Source: Bacteroidales bacterium (GTDB lineage: Bacteria > Bacteroidota > Bacteroidia > Bacteroidales > UBA932). Taken from it: a DNA stretch of 43,814 bases. How positions within the stretch are numbered: position 1 is the first letter of the stretch; each line of letters begins with the position of its first letter. The notes beneath the pieces are model-generated. The model was given only the letters and a program-made list of their open reading frames with translations, was not told the DNA's origin and did no database searches. Where the stretch lies: contig JAFZZW010000084.1 of the NCBI GenBank assembly GCA_017615615.1, forward strand, positions 1 through 43,814, written 5' to 3'. Of the stretch, positions 16,771 through 25,237 are shown one piece after another. Made by a program: the position numbers and the translations under genes.

Positions 16771-19284
16771 CTACTGCCTCTCGAAGAGCCAGGGATAAAC
16801 TCCATCCGAAGGGACTTCGGTAGCCAGGCTGAAGTTGGTGTAAATAGTGCTGCCGTTACTGCCGCCGTGATAGAAAGTGCGTCCCTGCGAAGGATAGGCG
16901 ATGGTAACTGTGCCGTCCTCACGTGGAGTAACCGTAAACAGGTGGTCATAGTCGTCACCGATCTGGAAGGTGCCGTTGTGAGTGGCATCTCCGCCAAGGA
17001 GGCGGCCGTCGCTCATTGCGATGTTGTAACCTCCCTCGACAGCGGTGAAGGTGAACTCGAGGCTCTCATCGGCTCCGGAGATGGTATCGTCGGAGACAGT
17101 GACCTCGGTGCCGTTCAGACGGCCGTAGGTCTTGTCTGCGGGGATAGGGGTGGCGGCAAGCATCTTACCGTTGACATTCTTGGCCACGATGAGGTACTTC
17201 TTACCGCTGGTGACATTAGCAACCTTTTTGTAGGAGGCCTGTTCAGGAGCGACTACGCCGTTGGCCGAACCAATGGTAGGAGTGTCGAAGATCACGAAGG
17301 TAGCAGCGCCGTCGGTCTCGCGTCCCCAGGACTTGCCGTCGGGAATCACGGTTATCGACGTAAGGTTGTCGACCATGTCAACTACGGTATCGCCCTTCTT
17401 GAGTTCGATCTTGAAGCCCTTGTTGCCGCTGAGACCGAAGAGAGGGCCCTTTGTGACATCGCCCGTTTTGCAGGTGAACACAGCATAGCCCTTGGCAGGA
17501 ACCTTGGAGGCGGCAAGTGAAGAGGGAATCTCATATATATCCTTGTCTTCCTTTCCGTCATCCTTGACGAACTTCCATCCTGCGATATCGACTTCCTTGT
17601 CGGATGCGTTGTAAATCTCCATAAACTTGTTAAGGGTGTCGAACTCGTTGAGGAAGAGGGCCGGAGTCTCCTCGGGTGCGGGAGGAAGGGGCTCGCCTTC
17701 AACCAGTTCGGTAAAGACGATGTTGAGATGCTTGCCACCGGAGATGGACTGGGTATAGCCGCGGATGGTGACATTCTTGTCGAGCATGGAGGCAAGGTCG
17801 AAGCTTGCGGGAAGCTGGTAGGCGGAGATGTCGGCGTCGGCGTAGTTATCGATATAGATGTTGGTGTAGTTGCCGTTCTTCTTGGGAACGCCGGAAATCT
17901 GGACATACTCCACGGGGATGCAGTTCTCGACGCTGGAAGTTTTTCCCTTGATGGATTCTACATATGCGATCAGAGCATCCTTGTCGAGGTTCTTGGGAGT
18001 GGGATAAGTCACCGTGCCGTTGCCTGCGGAGACCTTCTCTTCAAGAGCGAATCCCTCAGGCTTGCCGTCGCAGCTCATCTGCAGGCCGAAGTTGTAATGG
18101 GTGAACTGGTCGACCAGCTCGATCTCGTCGCCGATGGCGTAATTATCGGCCTTGAACGCGCTGCCATAGTATGCCAGGAAGGCTCCGGTTTCGTCGGCAA
18201 GGATGTAGCCGCGGTTGCAGATTGCCATGACACGTCCTTTGACATGGGCGTAGCCGGCCTTGACGCCGTCGGCGATGCTGGACAGGTCGGGAGCGTTGGC
18301 ACCCTGCTTGACGGTCACGTCCATGGTGGTGGAGATGACCTTGCCGTTGCTGTCGGTTGCGGAAGAATTGACGCTGAAGCTGCCGGTACGGGGCTTGACG
18401 TCGGTATTGGGAGCGACAAGGAACTTGACGACGGCGGTGTCGGCAGGATTGGGCTCAAGTTTGGAAGGGGTGCCTTCCACATAGTCCATGGACTCGAGTG
18501 AAATCCATTCCGACTGAGGGGTCACGAAGACTCCGTTGCCCTTGTAAGCGGCCTTGACGGTAATCTCGCCGCCTTCCTTGGGAAGATCGAAGGCGTTTTT
18601 ATCGAGCTTGAGGAGGGACTTGACGACCTTGACTACGGTGACGTCGACAAGTTCGATGGTAGTTCCGTAGGTGGATTTGGGTCCGTCGACGGTGATGATG
18701 TCACCGATGTCGAGGCCCCAGGATGCGATGGGATAATTCTGGAGCTTGCCGTCCTTGTCGGCCATGCCGTATATCTGGATCTCACCGGTGCCGTCGTTGA
18801 TCCACATGTTGCCATACTTCTCGGCATTGGATGCCCAGCTGACGATGGTCGCCGTGACGCGGAAACTCTTGCCGTCAGGCGCCTGCATGACCTCGGCGCA
18901 GGTGGCCTCGGTGGGAGTGAGGACGCCCTGGCGGACGATGAAGTACTGTATTTCCTTGCCGCATTCGATGTGGAACTCCTGCTCACGGCCGCCGTCGATG
19001 GCTTCCGCGGTGAAGGTGATGGTCGTCTCGCCTGCCTCGCCGGAAACCGGGGATGCAGTGAGCCATGCGGGCGTGTATTCTTTGTTGTCGCCGACCTTGA
19101 TATCTTTCGAGAGCGTCCAGGGCTCGGTGGCCGTAACCTTAAGGCTGGCGGAACCACCGGCGGCAGGGATAGAAAGGTATGTCTTGTCGAGCTGGATGTT
19201 GGCAAGAGAAGAAGGATACTCCTTTTCACATGCTGCAAAAAGGATAACGGAAGCGATGGCGATGAATAAAAATCTGAGTTTCAT
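16771..19284 (-). CDS. BACON/OB-fold/lamin-tail domain lipoprotein
   Basis: 837 residues. Lipoprotein signal (Cys19, followed by EKEYPS), BACON domain (about 28-120), an OB-like domain (about 125-215, with WINDGTGEIQIYG), a second BACON-like segment (about 220-330), a second OB-like region (about 340-530), a lamin-tail domain (about 545-685, opening ALFLNEFDTLNKFMEIYNAS, the usual start of LTD) and a C-terminal domain of ~150 residues containing KKYLIVAKNVNGK. LTDs in bacterial exported proteins are often found beside or fused to nucleases. It follows the Oar-like receptor by 18 bp, so it is probably the receptor's surface partner. No catalytic residues recognised. Confidence 0.85.
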   Translation of the reverse strand: MKLRFLFIAIASVILFAACEKEYPSSLANIQLDKTYLSIPAAGGSASLKVTATEPWTLSKDIKVGDNKEYTPAWLTASPVSGEAGETTITFTAEAIDGGREQEFHIECGKEIQYFIVRQGVLTPTEATCAEVMQAPDGKSFRVTATIVSWASNAEKYGNMWINDGTGEIQIYGMADKDGKLQNYPIASWGLDIGDIITVDGPKSTYGTTIELVDVTVVKVVKSLLKLDKNAFDLPKEGGEITVKAAYKGNGVFVTPQSEWISLESMDYVEGTPSKLEPNPADTAVVKFLVAPNTDVKPRTGSFSVNSSATDSNGKVISTTMDVTVKQGANAPDLSSIADGVKAGYAHVKGRVMAICNRGYILADETGAFLAYYGSAFKADNYAIGDEIELVDQFTHYNFGLQMSCDGKPEGFALEEKVSAGNGTVTYPTPKNLDKDALIAYVESIKGKTSSVENCIPVEYVQISGVPKKNGNYTNIYIDNYADADISAYQLPASFDLASMLDKNVTIRGYTQSISGGKHLNIVFTELVEGEPLPPAPEETPALFLNEFDTLNKFMEIYNASDKEVDIAGWKFVKDDGKEDKDIYEIPSSLAASKVPAKGYAVFTCKTGDVTKGPLFGLSGNKGFKIELKKGDTVVDMVDNLTSITVIPDGKSWGRETDGAATFVIFDTPTIGSANGVVAPEQASYKKVANVTSGKKYLIVAKNVNGKMLAATPIPADKTYGRLNGTEVTVSDDTISGADESLEFTFTAVEGGYNIAMSDGRLLGGDATHNGTFQIGDDYDHLFTVTPREDGTVTIAYPSQGRTFYHGGSNGSTIYTNFSLATEVPSDGVYPWLFERQ

Positions 19285-19302
19285 ATTGCCTTACTTCTTA
19301 AA

Positions 19303-22300
19303 TTAGTTGAACATGTATTTGATGCCGACGGAAGCGTACCAGCACTGGCCGATTGAATAGACCGGAGTCCAGGTGGCGGTGTTTCCGCTGACGGCGGAAG
19401 GAGTGGAGAAGGTGGCATAGCCCTCGGCGTCTGCACCTTCGTACTTGAGGATACGGCCGGAATTCAGCTTGGAATTCATGGTCTGGGATACACCCCAGCT
19501 GCTGTTGAAGAGGTTGGCGATGTTCTTGAGGTCGCAACTGAGCTGCAGGATGTTGACGGTCTTGCCGATGTTGACCTTGAAATCATGCTTGTAGGCGAAG
19601 TCGAAGCGGTGTACCCAGGGTGAATAGACTGCGTAAGGCTCTGCGTATTCGCCCTGATGCTTGCTCAGGTAAGGATCGTTGTGGACGAACTCCATGAAAC
19701 GCTTCTGGGAGTCGGCGGCGGTGATTATCTTGTCGCCTTCGGTGGTGTCCACGAAACGGAACTCGTTGTCGGCAATCTGCTTGTCAGTAGGGATGTAGAG
19801 GGCGTCGTACTGATAGCCGTCGCCGTTCATGTCGTTGCTGACCATGTAGGAGTAGTTGTATCCGCCCCTCCAGCTCTCATATATGAGGCTGAAGTGATTG
19901 CCGCTGTGGTCGTTGTGGGTGAGGGATGCGATCACACGGTCGGGGGTGACATACTGGGAGCTGTGAAGCCTGATGTAGTTGGGACCGTGGGATGTGGGCA
20001 CGTAGGTGAATGCCGACTCGGCGTCGGAGCCGGGAAGGCCGGTGACCTCATAGCGGGCCACGTGGGTGTAGGCGGCATAGATGTCGAGTTCGGGGATGGG
20101 CTGCATCTTGAGGGAGACGTTGCCGGACCAGCCGTAACCCAGATTGGTATTGCCGAGGACGAATGCCTTGGTGGTGCTCCTGAAGTTGGAAGGATAGATC
20201 GGGCGGTTGTCGGCACCGTTGAAGGTGGCGAAACTCTCGACGGGCTTCATGCTCCAGTCGGTAATGGTGACGTCGTTGACGGTCTTGTTGAACATTCCCT
20301 CAACAGATACGCTGAAGGGGAACGAAGTGGGGAAGCTGTAGTCGACGGCGAGGGAAGTCTTCCATTCCTGAGGCATCTTGAAGTTGGGATCGACTGCGGA
20401 AATGGAGGAAGGAACGGTTCCGGACTCGGGTGTGGCCGTTGCAGGGAAGCCCATGCCGATGAGTTTGTTGTACAGTTCCGTGCGGGTAAGGACATTGCCG
20501 GCGAACTGGCTCATGTCGACGTAGCGGTTGCCCTTGCTGTCTTCGGTGTATTTTCCGGTGTAGTTCTCATAGCCGGCCTTGGGCTTGTTCTTGGAACCGT
20601 CCCAGACCTGGGTCTTGCCGCTGATGGCAGCCTTGTACTGGACCAGACCGCCGTTGGTAGGCATGTTGGTGAAGAACACCAGGGGGATACGGCCGGAGAA
20701 CAGACCGGTGCCGCCGCGGATCTTCAGCCTCTTGTTGCCGAGGACATCCCAGGTGAATCCGATGCGGGGAGATATCGTGAAGTTGGCCGTGGGCCACACG
20801 CCGGTGTCGATGTGCTTCTCCTCATAACCGTAAACCTCAGGATAATAGGTAAGATCCTGGATGGCCTTGTTGGTCATAAGGTCCTGATTGTCGAAGAAGA
20901 GACCGTCCACGCGGACGCCTGCGGTAAGCTTGAAGCGCTCGCCGGGGGCCCATTCGTCCTGCAGATAAACGCCGGGTTTGTGGAACTGGACGCGGGCGGC
21001 GGGAGCGAATTCAGGCTCGGTCGTGCCGTCCTTTACATAACCGTAGGTAAGGGCTACGATCTCGGGGGTCCTGCCCTTGATGAAATCGTCGACGCTGCCG
21101 TAGCGGTAGTAACCGGTACCGTTGCGCATGTACTGGTTGTCGGCCATCTGGTACTCGTAGCTTACGCCAGCGGTGATCTTGTGGTTGCCGGCGTAGTAGG
21201 TGATGTCGTCCTTGACGTTGGCCACGGTGTTGTGGACGGCGTTGTTCCAGGTGAAGAGCTCATAGCCGAGAGACATGTACTGGACGTTGTTGCCCGTGCC
21301 GTCCTGGATGTCGATGAACGGGAAATCTGCGGAGTTGGAGCCGCGGACGTCGTCAAGCTTGGAGAACGTTGCGAGGAACTGGTTGCTCAGGTTGTCGCTC
21401 AGGCGGCTGTTGAGGTCGATGGATCCGGTATGGACGGTGTTGTTCATCGAATACATCGAATTGGCGAAGGACATCGAGTACAGGGATGTACGGGAATAAG
21501 GGGAACGGGTGCCGCCGTCCATCGAGGAGGCGTTGGGGCCGTTCCATACCAGGTTGTTGGTATAATTGTAACGCAGGGCAAGATGGTGCTTGTCGCTGAT
21601 GTTCCAGTCGATGCGGGCCAGGGCCTTCATGTTGTTCTGGTCTGCGGGGAAATCGGTATAGGAGCCGGTATCGTACTTGTAAGTATCCCACATATGCTGT
21701 TTTACGGCCTCAAGGTCGTCGAGCGTACAGTAGGAGATGCTCTTGGCCTCGTTGCCCTTGCCGTCTGCGGAGCCTCTCCAGCGGACTGCGACGGAGGGAG
21801 TCTTGGAATACTCGAAGTTTACGAAGAAGAACAGCTTGTTCTTGATGATGGGGCCGCCGAGGGTCATGCCGTAAGTCGTGTTGCGGTCGGTTTCACGGGC
21901 GCCGGACTGCTCGATGCCGTTGACGGTGTTGCCGCGCATGTTCTCGTTGCGGTGATAGACGTAAGCAGTTCCCTTGAGGGTGTTGGTACCGGACTTGGTG
22001 ATGGCGTTGACACCGCCGCCCTTGAAGTTGGCCTGGCGCACGTCGTAGGGACTGATGACTACCTGGAGTTCCTCGAGGGCGTCGATGGAAATCGGGTTGC
22101 CGCCGCCGGGGAGGTTGGAGGAAAGGCCGAAGTTGTTGTTGAAGTTGGCACCGTCGACGGTGAAGTTGGCGGTACGGCCGTCAGTGCCGGCGAAGCTCAT
22201 TCCGTTGCCGCCGTAAGGGGAAAGGCGGGTGACGTCGGTGATGCTGCGGCTGATGGTGGGGATGCTGATGATCTCCTTGTTGCTGATGTTCATCGCGGCG

Positions 22301-22710
22301 CCTGTCTTGTCGGCGGCGAACTTGGAGCTTGCCTCGGAGATGACCACCGCCTCGGAGAGGAGGAGTTTGTCATCGTCCAGACGGGCGTCGAGGGAATAGA
22401 CCTCGGCGAGAAGGAGCGTCACATCGGTGTAGTTGACCTTGCGGTAACCCATGCAGGAAATCTCTACGGTGTAGGGACCGCCCGAACGCATACCGTTGAT
22501 ACTGTAACGGCCTTCAGCATTGGTAAGACCATAGTACTGGGAGCCGGAAGGCTGGTGCACGGCGATGACCGCAGCACCGGGGACGGACTCGCCGGAAGCG
22601 TCGGTGACGCGACCGCCGAGAGCAGCTGTCGTAACCTGCGCGAAGGCGGAAACGGCAAAAGCCATTGCCGTCAGGGACAGCAACAGCGAAACGAATAATT
22701 TTTTCCTCAT
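19303..22710 (-). CDS. Oar-like TonB-dependent receptor
   Basis: 1135 residues with a signal peptide ending AFAQ (about 25), a CarboxypepD_reg-like domain (about 30-115, GGRVTDASGESVPGA then GRYSINGM), a TonB plug (about 130-240 with TVDGANFNNNFG and VNAITKSGTN), and a large barrel ending VGIKYMFN. The size and plug phrasing match the Oar-like class, which typically imports large or processed polymers. It is the first gene of a two-gene unit with the LTD lipoprotein and is divergent from metK. Substrate unknown. Confidence 0.92.
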   Translation of the reverse strand: MRKKLFVSLLLSLTAMAFAVSAFAQVTTAALGGRVTDASGESVPGAAVIAVHQPSGSQYYGLTNAEGRYSINGMRSGGPYTVEISCMGYRKVNYTDVTLLLAEVYSLDARLDDDKLLLSEAVVISEASSKFAADKTGAAMNISNKEIISIPTISRSITDVTRLSPYGGNGMSFAGTDGRTANFTVDGANFNNNFGLSSNLPGGGNPISIDALEELQVVISPYDVRQANFKGGGVNAITKSGTNTLKGTAYVYHRNENMRGNTVNGIEQSGARETDRNTTYGMTLGGPIIKNKLFFFVNFEYSKTPSVAVRWRGSADGKGNEAKSISYCTLDDLEAVKQHMWDTYKYDTGSYTDFPADQNNMKALARIDWNISDKHHLALRYNYTNNLVWNGPNASSMDGGTRSPYSRTSLYSMSFANSMYSMNNTVHTGSIDLNSRLSDNLSNQFLATFSKLDDVRGSNSADFPFIDIQDGTGNNVQYMSLGYELFTWNNAVHNTVANVKDDITYYAGNHKITAGVSYEYQMADNQYMRNGTGYYRYGSVDDFIKGRTPEIVALTYGYVKDGTTEPEFAPAARVQFHKPGVYLQDEWAPGERFKLTAGVRVDGLFFDNQDLMTNKAIQDLTYYPEVYGYEEKHIDTGVWPTANFTISPRIGFTWDVLGNKRLKIRGGTGLFSGRIPLVFFTNMPTNGGLVQYKAAISGKTQVWDGSKNKPKAGYENYTGKYTEDSKGNRYVDMSQFAGNVLTRTELYNKLIGMGFPATATPESGTVPSSISAVDPNFKMPQEWKTSLAVDYSFPTSFPFSVSVEGMFNKTVNDVTITDWSMKPVESFATFNGADNRPIYPSNFRSTTKAFVLGNTNLGYGWSGNVSLKMQPIPELDIYAAYTHVARYEVTGLPGSDAESAFTYVPTSHGPNYIRLHSSQYVTPDRVIASLTHNDHSGNHFSLIYESWRGGYNYSYMVSNDMNGDGYQYDALYIPTDKQIADNEFRFVDTTEGDKIITAADSQKRFMEFVHNDPYLSKHQGEYAEPYAVYSPWVHRFDFAYKHDFKVNIGKTVNILQLSCDLKNIANLFNSSWGVSQTMNSKLNSGRILKYEGADAEGYATFSTPSAVSGNTATWTPVYSIGQCWYASVGIKYMFN

Positions 22711-22740
22711 ATTTGTAGAAAAGGTGTAAAAATTCTGTCA

Positions 22741-22771
22741 CAAAGTTATGGCAAGATTTCATACCCTACAA
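22741..22771 (-). promoter_or_regulatory. Promoter of the Oar-like receptor unit
   Basis: Minus strand: TTG (22769-22771), a 20-bp spacer, TAACTTTG (22741-22748). The start codon at 22710 is 30 bp downstream. The metK promoter diverges from 22806, so the two share a ~65-bp AT-rich region. Confidence 0.8.
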
Positions 22772-22805
22772 CCGATTTTCATTTTATTTATCAACATTTT
22801 TTTAG

Positions 22806-22813
22806 TAACTTTG
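22806..22813 (+). promoter_or_regulatory. metK promoter -7 box
   Basis: TAACTTTG, a full match to TAnnTTTG, in an AT-rich region. It stands 15 bp before the riboswitch stem. No good -33 TTG is visible. Confidence 0.75.
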
Positions 22814-22827
22814 CAAACTTTTAACCC

Positions 22828-22875
22828 GCGAGGAAAGATTTGCCTGCTTGCAACCTCGCCTTAAAAAATGCTAAA
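22828..22875 (+). promoter_or_regulatory. SAM-II riboswitch upstream of metK
   Basis: Stem P1 is GCGAGG (22828-22833) with CCTCGC (22854-22859). The 20-nt loop between them contains GATTTG and GCTTGCAA. The 3' tail reads TTAAAAAATGCTAAA and runs directly into the ATG. These blocks in this order match the SAM-II (SAM-alpha) class as recalled from alphaproteobacterial metA and Sargasso Sea metX leaders. The tail, which would form the pseudoknot when SAM is bound, touches the start codon, so SAM should block translation of the SAM synthetase gene. Covariance scoring was not possible here. Confidence 0.82.
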
Positions 22876-24153
22876 ATGAATTATCTGTTTTCTTCGGAGT
22901 CCGTCTCCGAGGGCCATCCCGACAAGGTGGCCGACCAAATCTCCGACGCCATCCTCGACGAATTCCTCCGTCAGGACCCGGAATCCAAAGTCGCATGCGA
23001 GACATTCTGCACCGCCGGCCTCGTGGTCGTGGGCGGCGAGGTCCGTTCGGACAACGCCTATGTCGACATTCATGCAGTAGTGCGCAACGTCATCGCCCGC
23101 ATCGGTTACACCAAGGCCGAATACGGCTTCGACGCCTCCTCATGCGGCATCATCAGCACCATTCACGAGCAGAGCGCGGACATCAACCGCGGCGTGGTCC
23201 GCGCGAGCGAGGACGAGCAGGGCGCCGGCGACCAGGGCATGATGTTCGGCTACGCCTGCAGGGATACCGAGGAGTATATGCCACTGGCCCTGTCGCTGTC
23301 GCACAGGCTTCTGCAGATTCTTGCGGCCATCCGCAGGGCGGAGCCGTCGGAAATGCCTTATCTGCGTCCCGACGCCAAGGCCCAGTTCACCGTGGAGTTC
23401 TCCGGCCATCACCGTCCGGTCCGCGTCCACACCATAGTCCTGAGCACCCAGCACGACGAATTCTACGCCCCCGAGTGGCTTGACGCCGCCGGCGGCGACC
23501 GCGACGAGGCCATGCGCCTCCGCATCGAGAATGACGTCCGCACAATCGTCCTCCCCCGCCTCATCGCATCGCTGCCGGAGCGCACCGCGTCTTTGTTCAA
23601 GGGCGACTGGAAGCTTCTGGTCAACCCCACCGGCAAGTTCGTCATCGGCGGGCCCGCGGGCGACACCGGGCTCACCGGCCGCAAGATAATCGTAGATACT
23701 TACGGCGGCCGCGGCGCGCACGGCGGCGGCGCATTCTCCGGCAAGGATTCATCAAAAGTGGACCGCAGCGCCGCCTATGCCGCCAGGCATATCGCCAAGA
23801 ACCTCGTAGCCGCCGGCGTATGCGACGAGTGCCTCGTGCAGCTCGCCTACGCCATAGGCGTGGCGGAGCCCGTGAGCGTATTCGTAGAGACTTACGGCAG
23901 CGCGCATGTGGATATGGGCGACGGCGACATCGCCGCCCGCGTGGCAGGTCTGTTCGACCTGCGTCCCGCGGCGATAGTACGCAGGTTCGGATTGAAAAAT
24001 CCAATTTTCGGGCCCACCGCAGCATACGGTCACGTGGGCCGCAAGCCCTACAAGGCCGTGGTGAAGGTCTGCGGAGAGCCCCGCGAGGTGCAGTTCTTCG
24101 GATGGGAACTGCTTGATATGGTAGATCAGGTAAAGCAAGCCTTCGGCCTATGA
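22876..24153 (+). CDS. metK: S-adenosylmethionine synthetase
   Basis: Makes SAM from methionine and ATP in the cytoplasm. The 425-residue product starts [18 protein letters not shown] (family-typical), has the ATP-binding GAGDQG motif (about residues 120-125) and the P-loop-like GGGAFSGKD (about 285-293). Start chosen at 22876 because it fits the family and immediately follows the riboswitch; the open frame extending to 22840 would read through the riboswitch stem. Its last 4 nt overlap the smpB start. Likely repressed by SAM through the leader. Confidence 0.97.
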   Translation: MNYLFSSESVSEGHPDKVADQISDAILDEFLRQDPESKVACETFCTAGLVVVGGEVRSDNAYVDIHAVVRNVIARIGYTKAEYGFDASSCGIISTIHEQSADINRGVVRASEDEQGAGDQGMMFGYACRDTEEYMPLALSLSHRLLQILAAIRRAEPSEMPYLRPDAKAQFTVEFSGHHRPVRVHTIVLSTQHDEFYAPEWLDAAGGDRDEAMRLRIENDVRTIVLPRLIASLPERTASLFKGDWKLLVNPTGKFVIGGPAGDTGLTGRKIIVDTYGGRGAHGGGAFSGKDSSKVDRSAAYAARHIAKNLVAAGVCDECLVQLAYAIGVAEPVSVFVETYGSAHVDMGDGDIAARVAGLFDLRPAAIVRRFGLKNPIFGPTAAYGHVGRKPYKAVVKVCGEPREVQFFGWELLDMVDQVKQAFGL

Positions 24154-24611
24154 GTTCCCGCCGCGACAAGCCCCACCGCATCCAGATCAGCAACAAGCGG
24201 GCGTCGTTCGACTACGAGTTCATCGAGCAGTACGACGCCGGCATCGTCCTCGTGGGCACCGAGATCAAGTCTCTTAGGGCCGGCAAAGCCTCGCTGCAGG
24301 ACGCCTGGTGCTATTTTTCGGGCGGTGAGCTGTATGTCCGCGGGATGAACATCTCAACCTACTTCTGGGCCTCCAAATGGGGCAGCCACGAGCCCGCGCG
24401 CGACCGCAAGCTCCTGCTCACAAGGCGCGAGCTGCGGCATCTCGCCCAGGCCGTAAAGAACAAGGGGCTCACCATAGTCGCCGTCCGGGCCTTCATCTCC
24501 GAGAACGGCTACGCCAAGCTCCACATCGCCCTGGCCCGCGGCAAAAAAGAATACGACAAGCGCGCCACCATCCGCGAAAAAGACATCCGCCGCGAAATGG
24601 AGCGGGGGTAG
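24150..24611 (+). CDS. smpB: SsrA-binding protein SmpB
   Basis: Binds tmRNA and delivers it to stalled ribosomes in trans-translation. The 153-residue product has the hallmark stretches [38 protein letters not shown] and the basic C-terminal tail ([14 protein letters not shown]), with normal length. The ATG lies in the overlap ATGA with the metK stop, so it should be translated by coupling and may share SAM control, an unusual pairing. The tmRNA gene is not in the window. Confidence 0.96.
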   Translation: MSSRRDKPHRIQISNKRASFDYEFIEQYDAGIVLVGTEIKSLRAGKASLQDAWCYFSGGELYVRGMNISTYFWASKWGSHEPARDRKLLLTRRELRHLAQAVKNKGLTIVAVRAFISENGYAKLHIALARGKKEYDKRATIREKDIRREMERG

Positions 24612-24720
24612 TCAGTTTGTTTTTTTCAATCGTTCACTGGAAAGACCTCATCCGGGACAACGGCATGACCGAGACCCGGTACAGCAGCGTCTACGCCCCC
24701 TACCTACGCCCCCTGCCGGC

Positions 24721-25146
24721 GTCGGCTGACGCCCTAATGGCTTCGGGGTCTCTAAAGCAGGGGGTACCGTCGGCTCCCTGGTATTCCAGCCCCCCGTCGG
24801 CTGACGCCTACATGGCTTCGGGGCCTCTAAAGCGGGGGTTACCGTCGGCTCCCTGGTTCTCCAGCCCCCCGTCGGCTGACGCCTACATGGCTTCGGGGCC
24901 TCCAAAGCGAGGGTTACCGTCGGCTCCCTGGTTCTACAGCCCCCGTCGGCTGACGCCCTAATGGCTTCGGGGCCTCCAAAGCGTGAGTTACCGTCGGCTC
25001 CCTGGTTCTACAGCCCCCCGTCGGCTGACGCCCTGATGGCTTCGGGGCCTCCAAAGCAGGGGTTACCGTCGGCTCCCTGGTCTTCCAGCCCCCCGTCGGC
25101 TGACGCCCTAATGGCTTCGGGGCCTCTATAGCGGTGGTTACCGTCG
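24721..25146. repeat. 75-bp tandem repeat array, six units
   Basis: Units start with GTCGGCTGACGCC at 24721, 24796, 24871, 24945, 25020 and 25095 (periods 75, 75, 74, 75, 75). Every unit has a second CCGTCGGCT and a short CTGG-TTCT-CCAG hairpin. The units are about 90% alike by eye, with changes at a few fixed positions. They are contiguous, with no unique spacers. The same unit, reversed, occurs at 27798-27960. The 626-bp gap between smpB and the C69 peptidase (24612-25237) holds this array and no supported gene. Confidence 0.95.
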
Positions 25147-25237
25147 CCCCCCACTCTGCAGGTCCTTCCGTGGCAAGGCGGCGTCAGGAGACAACTGGAG
25201 TCTTCCAGACAGATTGGCAATTCCGAAAGCAGCTATT

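Noticed and set aside
19657-22698. Very long plus-strand open frame (about 1000 codons) opposite the Oar-like receptor
   Set aside because: A consequence of high GC and codon bias on the opposite strand. The antisense translation is Gly/Val/Ala-rich with no domain pattern, whereas the minus-strand protein is unmistakable. The same applies to 9354-11105 and 15048-16466.
24377-24961. Proline/serine-rich open frames across smpB and the 75-bp array
   Set aside because: They follow the repeat period or shadow smpB, have no family features and no promoter.
24721-25146. CRISPR-like array
   Set aside because: Units are 75 bp and directly abut, with no unique spacers between repeats, and no cas gene is present. 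It is a tandem repeat.
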